The position numbers and the translations under genes were made by a program. A stretch of DNA of 64,000 nt from Candidatus Proximibacter danicus (GTDB lineage: Bacteria; Pseudomonadota; Gammaproteobacteria; Burkholderiales; Rhodocyclaceae), in assembly GCA_016710885.1 (NCBI GenBank), contig JADJUC010000003.1, positions 62,001 through 126,000 of the forward strand. Reading direction: 5' to 3'. The first letter of the stretch is position 1, and the number at the start of each line of letters is the position of its first letter. Shown here one piece after another: positions 1 to 8,670 of this stretch. The notes beneath the pieces were generated by a model that saw only the letters and a list, made by a program, of their open reading frames with translations, had not been told where the DNA came from and searched no databases.

Positions 1-245
1 ATGAGGTTCTCGGCTATCCGCTGCCGATCGATCGCTTGTCGGCATGGGTGCTAGCGCGTGCGGGTGAGAGGGCTCGCGTTCAGCCGGATGGTCTCGGTCG
101 TCCGCAATCGATCGAGGAGGATGACTGGTCCATCAGTTATGAATATGAACAGGCCGCTACCGATGCCCTGCCGGCATTGATGACGGTGACTCGCAAGGGC
201 GGGGTGGAGTTGCGCCTGCGGGTCGAGGAATGGCGGACACCATGA
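1..245 (+). CDS. lolB: Outer-membrane lipoprotein LolB, C-terminal fragment
   Basis: The gene enters from the left edge, so only about the last 80 residues are visible, read from base 3. They include the LolB-like segment LGYPLPIDRLSAWVLAR and a C-terminal beta-strand region ending in EEWRTP. LolB is the outer-membrane receptor that accepts lipoproteins from LolA and inserts them into the inner leaflet of the outer membrane. Its stop overlaps the ispE start by an ATGA junction, and lolB-ispE is a classic betaproteobacterial pair, which supports the call. The signal peptide and lipobox lie outside the window. Confidence 0.8.
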   Translation, partial: EVLGYPLPIDRLSAWVLARAGERARVQPDGLGRPQSIEEDDWSISYEYEQAATDALPALMTVTRKGGVELRLRVEEWRTP

Positions 246-1093
246 GCCCATGGCACTGGGACAGTTGCTGGCCGGCGCCAGCCAAGCTCAATCTTTTTCT
301 GCATGTTGTCGGGCGCCGGGCCGATGGCTATCACCTTTTGCAGACCTTGTTCCGTTTCGTCGATTTTGGCGATGCCCTGCAGTTTTCGCCGCGAGCCGAT
401 ACCGATGTGGTGTTGGCCACGCCGCTGCCCGGCGTGCCAGCGGAGAGCGACCTGACAGTGCGTGCCGCCCGGCTGCTGCAAGCCGAAAGCGGTTGTCGCC
501 AAGGGGTGACAATCACGCTCGAAAAGCGCTTGCCCATGGGAGGCGGACTCGGCGGTGGCAGTTCCGATGCGGCGACGGTGCTGCTGGCATTGAATCACCT
601 CTGGGGCCTCGGCTTGTCGCGTGAGCGCTTGCAAGTCCTGGGGTTGTCGCTTGGCGCGGACGTGCCGATTTTCATCTATGGCCGCAATGCCTTTGCCGAA
701 GGGGTTGGCGAAACCTTTACGTCGGTTGAGCTGCCGGCGGCCTGGTATGTGGTTCTCGAACCGCCTGTTCAGGTGCCGACGGCCGCAATTTTTCGCACAC
801 CGCACCTGCGCCGCGATTCGCCGGCCATTGCCGCCTGTGATTGGCATCCCGGTTTCGGTGCCAATGACCTTGAGCCGGTTGCTGCCGAACTGTACCCAGC
901 GGTTGCCGAACATATCGGCTGGCTTGCTGCATATGCCCATGTGCGTATGACGGGCTCGGGGGCTTGCGTGTTCGCAGAGTTCGAATGTCGCAGAGATGCT
1001 GAAGCGGTGCTGGCTCAGCTACCCCGTGGCATGCGGGGCTGGGCGGCAGCGGGCCTGGCGGCTCATCCGCTGATCGGGCTTTGCGCCCCCTGA
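242..1093 (+). CDS. ispE: 4-diphosphocytidyl-2-C-methyl-D-erythritol kinase
   Basis: This GHMP kinase phosphorylates CDP-methylerythritol at the 2-hydroxyl in the MEP isoprenoid pathway. The N-terminal PAKLNLFLHV motif (about residues 10-20) and the glycine-rich ATP loop GGGLGGGSSDAA (about 98-110) are diagnostic, and a C-terminal MTGSGACVF motif completes the GHMP fold. Length, about 283 residues, is normal. I chose the ATG at 242 because it overlaps the lolB stop (ATGA), typical of coupled translation; an in-frame ATG at 230 is possible. It is followed by tRNA-Gln and prs, the usual betaproteobacterial order. Confidence 0.95.
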   Translation: MSPWHWDSCWPAPAKLNLFLHVVGRRADGYHLLQTLFRFVDFGDALQFSPRADTDVVLATPLPGVPAESDLTVRAARLLQAESGCRQGVTITLEKRLPMGGGLGGGSSDAATVLLALNHLWGLGLSRERLQVLGLSLGADVPIFIYGRNAFAEGVGETFTSVELPAAWYVVLEPPVQVPTAAIFRTPHLRRDSPAIAACDWHPGFGANDLEPVAAELYPAVAEHIGWLAAYAHVRMTGSGACVFAEFECRRDAEAVLAQLPRGMRGWAAAGLAAHPLIGLCAP

Positions 1094-1146
1094 ATTTTCC
1101 TGTATCATCCGCGCCTCGTTCAAGAGCTTGGCTTTTGGGCGTCCGC

Positions 1147-1223
1147 TGGGGAGTCGCCAAGTTGGTCAAGGCACCGGATTTTGATTCCGGCATTCGAAGG
1201 TTCGAATCCTTCTTCCCCAGCCA
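1147..1223 (+). tRNA. tRNA-Gln (anticodon TTG)
   Basis: A complete cloverleaf can be drawn: 7-bp acceptor stem TGGGGAG/TTCCCCA with a terminal G-T wobble, a D arm with GCC/GGC stem, a 5-bp anticodon stem CCGGA/TCCGG around the loop TTTTGAT with anticodon TTG at 1181-1183, a 5-nt variable loop, and a T arm GAAGG-TTCGAAT-CCTTC. The discriminator is G1220 and the 3' CCA (1221-1223) is encoded. The gene sits between ispE and prs, its normal place in Betaproteobacteria. Confidence 0.97.
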
Positions 1224-1310
1224 CAGAATTCAAGACCGATCCGGGCAGGTTATTGCGACCTGCCCGTATTGCTTTATGCGGCGCGGTGCTGGAACGCTCG
1301 GAGCAACGAC

Positions 1311-2261
1311 ATGGCTTATGACAGCTTGATGGTATTCACCGGCAATGCCAATCCGAAATTGGCGGCGGAGGTGGCCAAGCGTCTGCACATTTCGCTTGGA
1401 CGCGTGAATGTCGGCCGTTTCTCCGATGGCGAAGTCAGTGTCGAACTCGACGAGCATGTCCGCGGCAAGGATGTTTTTCTCCTGCAGTCGACGTGTGCGC
1501 CGTCGAATGACAATCTGATGGAACTGCTGGTCATGGTCGATGCGCTCAAGCGTGCTTCGGCCGGCCGCATCACTGCCTCCATTCCGTATTTTGGCTACGC
1601 CCGCCAGGATCGCCGTTCGCGTTCTTCACGGGTGCCGATCGCCGCCAAGCTGGTCGCCAACATGCTGGCTGCGGCCGGGGTCGATCGCGTGCTGACGATG
1701 GACCTGCACGCCGAACAGATTCAGGGCTTCTTCGATATCCCGGTCGACAATATCTACGCACTGCCGATTCTGCTTGAAGACATCCAGAAGCAGAACCACG
1801 AGAATCTGCTGGTGGTTTCGCCCGACCATGGCGGCGTGGTGCGTGCGCGTTCGCTGGCGAAGCGCCTCGAATGTGATCTGGCGATCATCGACAAGCGTCG
1901 CCCGAAGGCGAATGTTTCGGAAGTGATGAACATCATCGGCGAAGTCGATGGCCGTACCTGCGTCATCATGGATGACATCGTCGATACTGCCGGCACCCTG
2001 TGCAAGGCGGCAGCTGCCCTCAAGGAAAACGGCGCAACCAAGGTTCTGGCCTACTGTACGCATCCGGTGCTGTCTGGTGCGGCGATCGAACGCCTGAATA
2101 GTTCGGAACTGGATGAATTGGTCGTTGCCGACACCATTCCGCTGTCGGAAGAGGCGTTGGCCTGCTCACGCATTCGCCAGCTGACGGTGGCCGACCTGCT
2201 GGCTGAGACAATTCGTCGTATCAGCAATGAAGAGTCTGTATCGTCACTCTTCATCGAATGA
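1311..2261 (+). CDS. prs: Ribose-phosphate pyrophosphokinase (PRPP synthetase)
   Basis: This enzyme makes PRPP from ribose 5-phosphate and ATP for purine, pyrimidine, His, Trp and NAD synthesis. The 316-residue length is normal. Visible signatures are FTGNANPKLAAEVA at the N-terminus, the flexible catalytic region around RQDRRSRSSRVPI, the divalent-cation motif DLHAEQIQGFFDIP (about 130-143) and the PRPP-binding loop VIMDDIVDTAGTL (about 217-229). The ATG at 1311 (MAYDSLMVF) is chosen over an upstream TTG-type extension at 1269 because it fits the family start. A weak bulged GC hairpin followed by TTTT lies at about 2271-2298. Confidence 0.97.
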   Translation: MAYDSLMVFTGNANPKLAAEVAKRLHISLGRVNVGRFSDGEVSVELDEHVRGKDVFLLQSTCAPSNDNLMELLVMVDALKRASAGRITASIPYFGYARQDRRSRSSRVPIAAKLVANMLAAAGVDRVLTMDLHAEQIQGFFDIPVDNIYALPILLEDIQKQNHENLLVVSPDHGGVVRARSLAKRLECDLAIIDKRRPKANVSEVMNIIGEVDGRTCVIMDDIVDTAGTLCKAAAALKENGATKVLAYCTHPVLSGAAIERLNSSELDELVVADTIPLSEEALACSRIRQLTVADLLAETIRRISNEESVSSLFIE

Positions 2262-2327
2262 TTTTTCATCCCTTGCCTGGTCGCGGGCAGGGGTTTTCAA
2301 CGCAGTACGCAGTATCTAGGAGCAATC

Positions 2328-2936
2328 ATGACATTTGAACTGAAAGCGCAAAAGCGCAACGATCAGGGCACCGGAGCGAGCCGCCGCCTGCGTCGCGCCG
2401 GCACGGTGCCTGGCATCGTTTACGGTGGCGCTGGCGCCGCCGAGGCGATCGAACTCGACCACAACACCATTCTGTTGAACCTGCGCAAGGAGGCTTTCCA
2501 CGCTTCCGTGCTGACGCTCGACATCGATGGCAAGCAGCAGCCGGTTCTGTTGCGCGACAACCAGATGCACCCCTACAAGGCCATCGTTCTTCACGTCGAT
2601 TTTCAGCGTGTCGATGCCAACCAGAAGCTTCACCAGAAAGTGCCGTTCCACTTCGTGAACGCCGATGTTGCTCCTGGCGTAAAGCTCTCCGGTGGTCTGG
2701 TCAGCCATGCGCTGAATGAACTCGATATCTCTTGCTTGCCCGCCAATCTGCCGGCATTCATCGAAGTCGACCTGAAAGACCTCAAGGTGGGTCAGTCGAT
2801 CCACGTCAAGGATTTGACCCTGCCGAAGGGCGTTACCTTCGTCTCGCATGGTCAGGACAATCCGGTCATCGTCTCGGTCGTTGCCAAGAAGGGCGGCAGC
2901 GACGAAGTGGCTGCCGAAGCAGCGCCGGCCGCCTGA
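2328..2936 (+). CDS. rplY: 50S ribosomal protein L25/general stress protein Ctc
   Basis: This 5S rRNA-binding ribosomal protein has the two-domain Ctc/TL5 form. An N-terminal L25 domain (about 1-92, starting FELKAQKRNDQGTGASRRLR) is followed by a beta-rich TL5/CTC C-terminal domain (about 98-185, with VPFHFVNADVAPGVKLSGG), then an Ala/Glu-rich tail. The 202-residue length is normal for the long form. A GGAGC ribosome-binding site precedes the ATG. It lies between prs and pth as usual and is followed by a strong terminator. Confidence 0.96.
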   Translation: MTFELKAQKRNDQGTGASRRLRRAGTVPGIVYGGAGAAEAIELDHNTILLNLRKEAFHASVLTLDIDGKQQPVLLRDNQMHPYKAIVLHVDFQRVDANQKLHQKVPFHFVNADVAPGVKLSGGLVSHALNELDISCLPANLPAFIEVDLKDLKVGQSIHVKDLTLPKGVTFVSHGQDNPVIVSVVAKKGGSDEVAAEAAPAA

Positions 2937-2950
2937 GTCGTCTGACTCTG

Positions 2951-2997
2951 AAAAGAAGCCGCCGTCCGGCCACCAGGCCTGCGGCGGCTTCTTTTTT
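2951..2997 (+). terminator. Rho-independent terminator after rplY
   Basis: A 12-bp perfect stem (AAGAAGCCGCCG at 2953-2964 against CGGCGGCTTCTT at 2982-2993) is followed by a T run. It ends the prs-rplY unit 15 bp after the rplY stop and lies just before pth. Confidence 0.9.
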
Positions 2998-3005
2998 AGT
3001 GAGCT

Positions 3006-3587
3006 ATGAGCCCCTCTCCCCGACTGATCGTCGGCCTCGGCAACCCCGGGGCTGAATACGAAGATACCCGGCACAACGCCGGGGCGTGGTTCGTCGACCG
3101 TCTGGCGCGCGAACTCAAGGTGTCGCTGCAACCGCAATCAAAGTTTCTCGGGCTGGCGGCACGCGCCGGCGATGTCTGGCTGCTGCAGCCGACTACCTAC
3201 ATGAACCGTTCCGGCCAGTCGGTAGCGGCGCTGGCGCGCTTCTACAAGATCGAAGCGGCGGAAGTGCTGGTTGTCCATGACGAGCTGGACCTGCTGCCCG
3301 GCGGCATCCGCATCAAGCAGGGCGGTGGTGCCGGCGGACACAACGGCATCAAGGATATACAGGCGCAACTGGGCACCCCCGATTTCTGGCGCCTGCGCCT
3401 CGGCGTCGGGCATCCGCGCAACCTGAGTCTGGCGCAGGAAGTTGCCGATTTCGTGCTGCATCGGCCGCGTGCCGACGAGCGTGAAGCCATCGATCTTGCG
3501 CTCGACCGCTGCCTGCTGGCCTGGCCGAAACTGGCTGCCGGTGACTACGCGGCAGCACAGCAGTTATTGCACGGAAAAACCGTTTAA
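3006..3587 (+). CDS. pth: Peptidyl-tRNA hydrolase
   Basis: Pth cleaves the ester bond of peptidyl-tRNAs that drop off ribosomes. The family motifs are clear: LIVGLGNPGAEYEDTRHNAG near the N-terminus with the catalytic His in TRHNAG (about residue 23), LLQPTTYMNRSGQSV (about 60-75), VVHDELDLLPG with the catalytic-site Asp (about 95-105), and GGGAGGHNGIKDI (about 110-122). The 193-residue length is standard. It is 9 bp upstream of ychF and is probably co-transcribed with it, a conserved pairing. Confidence 0.97.
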   Translation: MSPSPRLIVGLGNPGAEYEDTRHNAGAWFVDRLARELKVSLQPQSKFLGLAARAGDVWLLQPTTYMNRSGQSVAALARFYKIEAAEVLVVHDELDLLPGGIRIKQGGGAGGHNGIKDIQAQLGTPDFWRLRLGVGHPRNLSLAQEVADFVLHRPRADEREAIDLALDRCLLAWPKLAAGDYAAAQQLLHGKTV

Positions 3588-3596
3588 GGAAAAACC

Positions 3597-4688
3597 ATGA
3601 GCATGAAATGCGGCATCGTCGGTCTGCCTAACGTCGGCAAGTCCACTCTCTTCAACGCGCTGACCAAGTCGGGCATTGCGGCGGAAAATTATCCGTTCTG
3701 CACCATCGAGCCCAACGTCGGCATCGTCGAGGTGCCGGATGCCCGCATGGCGGCGTTGGCCGCGATCGTCAAGCCGCAGAAAATGCAGCCGGCCATCGTC
3801 GAGTTCGTCGATATCGCCGGCTTGGTTGCTGGTGCTTCCAAGGGCGAAGGGCTGGGCAACCAGTTCCTGGCCAACATCCGCGAAACCGACGCCATCGTGC
3901 ATGTCGTCCGCTGTTTTGCCGACGACAACGTGATTCATGTCTCGGGCAGTGTCGATCCACTCCGCGACATTGAGATCATCGACACCGAACTGGCGCTGGC
4001 CGACATGGCAACGGTGGAAAAGGCAATCAACCGCTACAAGCGCCCGGCCAGTTCCGGTGACAAGGAAGCAAAGATCCTCGTCGCCGTGCTCGAAAAGTGC
4101 ATGGCTCAGTTGAACGAGGCCAAGCCGGTGCGTGCCCTCAACCTCTCCAAGGAAGAGTGGGCCGGCCTCAAGACCTTCTGCCTGATCACCGCCAAGCCGG
4201 TGCTGTATGCGGCCAACGTTGCCGAGGATGGTTTCGAGAACAATCCGCATCTCGATGTCGTGCGTGCCCATGCCGCCGCCGAAGGTGCCGAAGTGGTCGC
4301 CCTGTGTGCCGCTATCGAAGCCGAGATTGCCGACCTCGAAGAAGCCGACAAGAAGGATTTCCTGGGATCGATGGGCCTCGAAGAGCCCGGCCTCGACCGT
4401 CTGATCCGTGCGGGCTACACCCTGCTTGGTCTGCAGACCTACTTCACTGCCGGCGTCAAGGAAGTGCGCGCCTGGACCATCCACAAGGGCGATACCGCAC
4501 CGCAAGCCGCCGGCGTGATCCATACCGACTTCGAACGCGGCTTCATCCGCGCCCAGACCATTGCCTACGACGATTTCATCCAGTACAAGGGTGAGGCCGG
4601 CGCCAAGGAAGCAGGAAAGATGCGCGCCGAAGGCAAGGAATATGTGGTCAAGGACGGCGACGTTTTGAATTTCCTGTTCAACGTCTGA
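3597..4688 (+). CDS. ychF: Redox-regulated ribosome-associated ATPase YchF (OBG family)
   Basis: This 363-residue P-loop protein hydrolyses ATP in preference to GTP. It contains the Walker A GLPNVGKST (about 9-17), switch motif DIAGLVAGASKGEGLGNQFL (about 68-87), a central coiled-coil insertion (about 130-200) and a C-terminal TGS domain ending in VVKDGDVLNFLFNV. The G4 motif NVAED deviates from NKxD, as is normal for YchF. Start ambiguity is two codons only (ATG at 3597 or 3603). It lies immediately downstream of pth. Confidence 0.97.
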   Translation: MSMKCGIVGLPNVGKSTLFNALTKSGIAAENYPFCTIEPNVGIVEVPDARMAALAAIVKPQKMQPAIVEFVDIAGLVAGASKGEGLGNQFLANIRETDAIVHVVRCFADDNVIHVSGSVDPLRDIEIIDTELALADMATVEKAINRYKRPASSGDKEAKILVAVLEKCMAQLNEAKPVRALNLSKEEWAGLKTFCLITAKPVLYAANVAEDGFENNPHLDVVRAHAAAEGAEVVALCAAIEAEIADLEEADKKDFLGSMGLEEPGLDRLIRAGYTLLGLQTYFTAGVKEVRAWTIHKGDTAPQAAGVIHTDFERGFIRAQTIAYDDFIQYKGEAGAKEAGKMRAEGKEYVVKDGDVLNFLFNV

Positions 4689-4713
4689 TCTCCAGCCCCG
4701 GTCGATTTCAGCG

Positions 4714-5694
4714 TTGGAAGCTGCTGAATCAAAACCGTCATATTGTGGCCGCTTTGCGCCGTCGCCAACCGGGCCTTTGCATTTTGGTTCGTTGGTTGCA
4801 GCTGTAGGTAGCTACCTCGACGCCCGCGCGGCCGGAGGTCGCTGGCTGCTGCGTATCGAGGATGTGGATGCGCCGCGTAATGTGGCGGGGGCGGCGGATT
4901 CCATCCTGCGCACCCTTGGCGATTTTGGTTTCGAGTGGGACGGTGCGCCCGTCTGGCAGTCAAACCGGCTGGAAAAATACCGCGAAATCCTCGATCTCCT
5001 GCGTCATCAGGGCGATGTCTATCCCTGCTCCTGCTCGCGTCGGGAAATCGCCGATTCTGCGGAGAACCCGTCAGTTGATGGCGGTCTTGTCTATCCGGGT
5101 ACCTGTCGTCACGGCCTGCTTCCCGGGCGCAGCCCGCGAGCCTGGCGTATGCGCGTAGCGGCGGTTGAATTGGGCTTTGACGATCGTGTCCAGGGGCCGC
5201 GGCGTCAGAATCTTGAGCGGGAAGTCGGCGATTTTGTTCTTTTGCGCGCAGACGGGCCATATGCCTACCAGCTTGCCGTGGTCGTCGATGATGCCGAAGC
5301 CGGGGTTACCGACATCGTGCGCGGCGCCGACTTGATCGAATCGACTCCACGTCAGATCTGGCTGCAGCAGCGCCTCGGCTATCCTGCAGTCCGCTATGCG
5401 CATTTGCCTGTGGTGACCAATGTTGCGGGTGAGAAATTGTCCAAGCAGACACTGGCGCCTGCGGTTTCCTCTGCGGGCGGCGTGCCGCTCCTCGTTAGGG
5501 CCATGCAGTTTCTTGGTCAGCCGGTGCCGGAGGATTTGCCCCGGGTATCACTGGCAACGTTCTGGGACTGGGCGATCGCCCATTGGCAGATCGCGCAGGT
5601 GCCGACCCGGCCCGCGTCAGTGCTTGCCACCGTAGCCGGCGATGCCGATGGCGAGGCGCACCAGTTGATAGCAGGTCCAGCGCAAGAGCTTTGA
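4714..5694 (+). CDS. gluQ: Glutamyl-Q tRNA(Asp) synthetase
   Basis: GluQRS, a truncated glutamyl-tRNA synthetase paralogue, attaches glutamate to queuosine 34 of tRNA-Asp. It carries the HIGH-like element in RFAPSPTGPLHFGSL (about 13-27), a zinc site of the type CxC...Y...C (PCSCSRREI then TCRHG, about 105-135) and the KMSKS-like KLSKQTLAP (about 243-251). No anticodon-binding domain is present, as expected. The start appears to be a TTG at 4714, since no in-frame ATG lies before the first conserved motif. The last 26 codons overlap the end of convergent clsB by 78 bp. Confidence 0.9.
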   Translation: MEAAESKPSYCGRFAPSPTGPLHFGSLVAAVGSYLDARAAGGRWLLRIEDVDAPRNVAGAADSILRTLGDFGFEWDGAPVWQSNRLEKYREILDLLRHQGDVYPCSCSRREIADSAENPSVDGGLVYPGTCRHGLLPGRSPRAWRMRVAAVELGFDDRVQGPRRQNLEREVGDFVLLRADGPYAYQLAVVVDDAEAGVTDIVRGADLIESTPRQIWLQQRLGYPAVRYAHLPVVTNVAGEKLSKQTLAPAVSSAGGVPLLVRAMQFLGQPVPEDLPRVSLATFWDWAIAHWQIAQVPTRPASVLATVAGDADGEAHQLIAGPAQEL

Positions 5695-6777
5695 GTACCA
5701 GGAAAATTTTCGCCAGTCTCGCGGCAGGAGTTCGGTCGCTTCGTTGGTGATCGCCTGTTTCAGGCTTTGACGCAGATTCATCGCAAACGCGCGATTGCGC
5801 ACCACGATGTTTGCTTCTTTGGCCAGCATCAAGCTGAATGGGTCGATGTTCGACGAGCCAACGGTGGCCCAGTTGCCGTCGATTACGGCGACCTTGGCGT
5901 GCAGAAAGCTGGGCTGATATTCGAAGATGCGAACCCCGGCTTTGAGCAGCGCACCGTAGAGTGCCTGCGTTGCGTAATGCTGCAGGCGATATTCCACCTT
6001 CCCCTGCAGCAGCACGCTGACGCGAACGCCCCGACGTGCCGCCTGTAGCAGCGTCCGCCGAAAGCGGAATCCGGGCAAGAAATAAGCGTTGGCAATGACG
6101 ATCTCGTCGGTCGCCGATATGATGGCTTCAAGATACGCATCCTCGATATCCCGCCGGTGCCGGATATTGTCGCGGATGACCAGCGCCGCCGCTTCATCGC
6201 CGACGGGCGAAGGCGTGACATCCCCCCGCGCAGGAATGCGGAAACGTCGTCGGAAGCTGGCCCAGACGACGATCGTCCACAATCTTTCCATGACCTTCTG
6301 AACCGAAGCTACCAGCGGGCCTTCGATACGCACCGCGTAGTCATAGCGTGGTGCCCGTCCTCCTGGTTGATTCATGTCGTCGATGATGTTGATGCCACCG
6401 ACAAAGGCAATGCGGTTGTCGATACTGGCGAGCTTGCGGTGCAGTCGGCGCAAGCGTTGGCGTCGCAGGCTGAAACGGGTCAGTTCCCGGCGATAGACCA
6501 TGACCTGGGCCCCCGCGGCCAGCAATTCCGGCTGCAGCGTATCGGTGAATCGCGCTGCTCCGGAACCATCGACCAGTACGCGCACCTTGACCCCCCGACC
6601 GGCGGCTCGCTTCAGCGCTGCCATCACCGGCCGACCACTGGCGTCATCCTCGAAAATGTAGGTCTCGAGTTGCACGTCGGTAGTGGCGGCCTCAATGCAT
6701 TCAATCAGCGCCGGAAAGAACTCGCCACCGCTATTCAGCAGCGTCAGTCGGTTGCCGTCGACAAAGTCAATCGCCAT
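5617..6777 (-). CDS. clsB: Cardiolipin synthase B (phospholipase D family)
   Basis: This 386-residue phospholipase D superfamily enzyme has two HKD motifs, LHRKLASID (H113, K115, D120) and LHAKVAVID (about 290-300), followed by GSSNID. It lacks the N-terminal transmembrane helices of ClsA, matching ClsB (YbhO), which condenses phosphatidylglycerol to cardiolipin at the membrane. It overlaps the upstream exo/endonuclease-like gene by 11 bp; in enteric bacteria clsB is likewise coupled to such a gene (ybhP). Its 3' end overlaps convergent gluQ by 78 bp. Confidence 0.9.
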   Translation of the reverse strand: MAIDFVDGNRLTLLNSGGEFFPALIECIEAATTDVQLETYIFEDDASGRPVMAALKRAAGRGVKVRVLVDGSGAARFTDTLQPELLAAGAQVMVYRRELTRFSLRRQRLRRLHRKLASIDNRIAFVGGINIIDDMNQPGGRAPRYDYAVRIEGPLVASVQKVMERLWTIVVWASFRRRFRIPARGDVTPSPVGDEAAALVIRDNIRHRRDIEDAYLEAIISATDEIVIANAYFLPGFRFRRTLLQAARRGVRVSVLLQGKVEYRLQHYATQALYGALLKAGVRIFEYQPSFLHAKVAVIDGNWATVGSSNIDPFSLMLAKEANIVVRNRAFAMNLRQSLKQAITNEATELLPRDWRKFSWYSKLLRWTCYQLVRLAIGIAGYGGKH

Positions 6778-7543
6778 GGCGTATCAGATGGGCCGACAAT
6801 GCCGCATGGTCAGAAATTTTTGACCATGGTGCGCCAAAGTGAACTTCCGCTTTTCCACCGAAAAAGCCGCGCGCGTAAATCCTGTCCAGCCGGAACAGCG
6901 GCATTCCGGCGGGGAAACTCCGTGCCGGGCGGCCCGAAGCGCCGCAGAAAACCTCAGTCAGATTCAGGCGCTCACGCAGAACATCGTCGGCACGATTTCG
7001 CCAGTCGTTGAAATCGCCGCCGATAACCAGTGGCGTGCCGTCAGGAGCAATCTCTTCGAGGTAGTCCGCCAGTGCTGTCATCTGCCGGATGCGAGAGCGG
7101 CCGAAGAGAGAGAGATGGGCGCAAACGGAATGAACAGTCTCGCCGCTGGGCAGGGCGATCTGGCAATGCAGCAGACCACGTCTTTCGAACTGGTGGTGGG
7201 TGACATCCTGATTGTGGCTGCCGAGAATGGGGAAGCGCGACAGGATGGCATTGCCGTGGTGGCCGTGATCGTAAATCACATTCTCGCCGTAAGCCGTTGA
7301 ATGCCAGACGTCCTCGGCGAGAAATTCGTGCTGCGGCTCATCCGGCCAGTTGTCGTGGTTCGACGCGTGGTGCAGGTGGAGGCCCTGCACTTCCTGCAGG
7401 AAGACGATGTCGGAATCGAGGTGGCGCAGACGTTCCCGCAGTTCGTGCACCATCATGCGGCGGTTGAACTGCGAAAACCCCTTGTGGATGTTGTAGGTAG
7501 TGACGCGCAGGCGCTTGTGTGGAGTGGATGGGGTGTCCGTCAT
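6767..7543 (-). CDS. Endonuclease/exonuclease/phosphatase family protein (YbhP-like)
   Basis: This 258-residue protein is an EEP-superfamily metal-dependent phosphodiesterase or nuclease-fold enzyme. Visible motifs are LRVTTYNIHKG near the N-terminus, the metal-binding Glu in VFLQEVQGLH (about 45-54), GNAILSRFPI, VIGGDFNDWRN with the Asn/Asp pair (about 185-195) and the terminal SDHAALSAHL. The substrate is unknown. I start it at MTDTPSTP (7543), 4 bp after the nadA stop; longer readings run into nadA. It overlaps the start of clsB, so the two are translationally coupled, as in E. coli ybhP-clsB. Confidence 0.88.
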   Translation of the reverse strand: MTDTPSTPHKRLRVTTYNIHKGFSQFNRRMMVHELRERLRHLDSDIVFLQEVQGLHLHHASNHDNWPDEPQHEFLAEDVWHSTAYGENVIYDHGHHGNAILSRFPILGSHNQDVTHHQFERRGLLHCQIALPSGETVHSVCAHLSLFGRSRIRQMTALADYLEEIAPDGTPLVIGGDFNDWRNRADDVLRERLNLTEVFCGASGRPARSFPAGMPLFRLDRIYARGFFGGKAEVHFGAPWSKISDHAALSAHLIRHGD

Positions 7544-7547
7544 TGCT

Positions 7548-8648
7548 TCAGGATACCGCGAGCATCCTTTCCAGCGCCAGCTTGGCCAGCTCGGCCTCGT
7601 GCGGTGGCACGCGGATCGGATTGACGATGTTGCCGTCGGCCAGGTTCTCCAGCGTCCACGCCAGATGCTGCGGGTCGATGCGCTGCATGGTCGAGCACAT
7701 GCAGACCGTCGGCGCCATGAACTGCACGGTCTTGCCTTCCGGGCGCACCTCGTTGGCCAGCCGGTCAACAAGGTTCAGTTCGGTGCCGACCAGCCACTGC
7801 GTGTTCGGCGGCGCTTCCTTGATCGTCCTGACGATGTGCTCGGTTGAGCCGACGTGGTCGGAATTCAGGCAGACCTCGAAGTTGCATTCCGGGTGCGAGA
7901 TAACGATGCCTTGCGGATTCTGTTCGCGCCAGCGCTTGATGTGGCTTTCCTGGAACATCTGATGCACCGAGCAGTGGCCTTTCCACAGCAGGATTTTCGC
8001 CTTCTTGATCTGTTCCGGCGTGAGGCCGCCGAATTCCAGATCCGGATCCCAAACGACCATCTCGTCGAGCGGGATGCCGAGGTTGTGCCCGGTCCAGCGG
8101 CCGAGGTGCTGGTCAGGGAAGAAAAGAACCTTCTCGCGCCGGGCAAAGGCCCACTTGGCGATGGTGCCGGCGTTCGACGAGGTGCACACGATGCCGCCGC
8201 GCCCGCCGCAGAAGGCCTTCAGATCGGCCGCCGAGTTGATGTAGGTGACCGGTGTGACCTGCGCCCCAGCGTCACCCAGTACCTCGTTCAGCTCGCGCCA
8301 GCAGCGCTCCACTTTAGCCAGGTTGGCCATGTCGGCCATCGAGCAGCCCGCGGCGAGGTCGGGCAGGATCGCTGTCTGCGCTGGCGAGGACATGATGTCG
8401 GCGACCTCGGCCATGAAATGCACGCCGCAGAAGACGATGAATTCCGAATCGGTCTGCGAGGCCAGCCGCGACAGCTTCAAAGAGTCGCCGGTCAGGTCGG
8501 CGTGCTGATAGACGTCGGCGCGCTGGTAGTGGTGGCAGAGCAGCACGGCGCGCTTGCCTAGGCGCGCGCGCGCAGCGCGGATGCGTTCCTGGGCGGCGTT
8601 GTCCTTGAGCTGGTTGAAGGCGTCGAATGCGATGGTCGTCGTTGTCAT
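7548..8648 (-). CDS. nadA: Quinolinate synthase A
   Basis: NadA condenses iminoaspartate with dihydroxyacetone phosphate to quinolinate in de novo NAD synthesis, using a [4Fe-4S] cluster. The 366-residue protein shows LCHHYQRADVYQHAD (about 38-51), a first cysteine ligand in FCGVHFMAE (C74), a second in IVCTSSNAG, and a third within VCMCSTMQRI near the C-terminus, plus the FFPDQHLGR motif. It is read on the minus strand 22 bp after the rhodanese gene and 4 bp before the EEP gene. Neither nadB nor nadC is in the window. Confidence 0.96.
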   Translation of the reverse strand: MTTTTIAFDAFNQLKDNAAQERIRAARARLGKRAVLLCHHYQRADVYQHADLTGDSLKLSRLASQTDSEFIVFCGVHFMAEVADIMSSPAQTAILPDLAAGCSMADMANLAKVERCWRELNEVLGDAGAQVTPVTYINSAADLKAFCGGRGGIVCTSSNAGTIAKWAFARREKVLFFPDQHLGRWTGHNLGIPLDEMVVWDPDLEFGGLTPEQIKKAKILLWKGHCSVHQMFQESHIKRWREQNPQGIVISHPECNFEVCLNSDHVGSTEHIVRTIKEAPPNTQWLVGTELNLVDRLANEVRPEGKTVQFMAPTVCMCSTMQRIDPQHLAWTLENLADGNIVNPIRVPPHEAELAKLALERMLAVS

Positions 8649-8670
8649 GCTGTGCTTTTCTGTTACGTCG

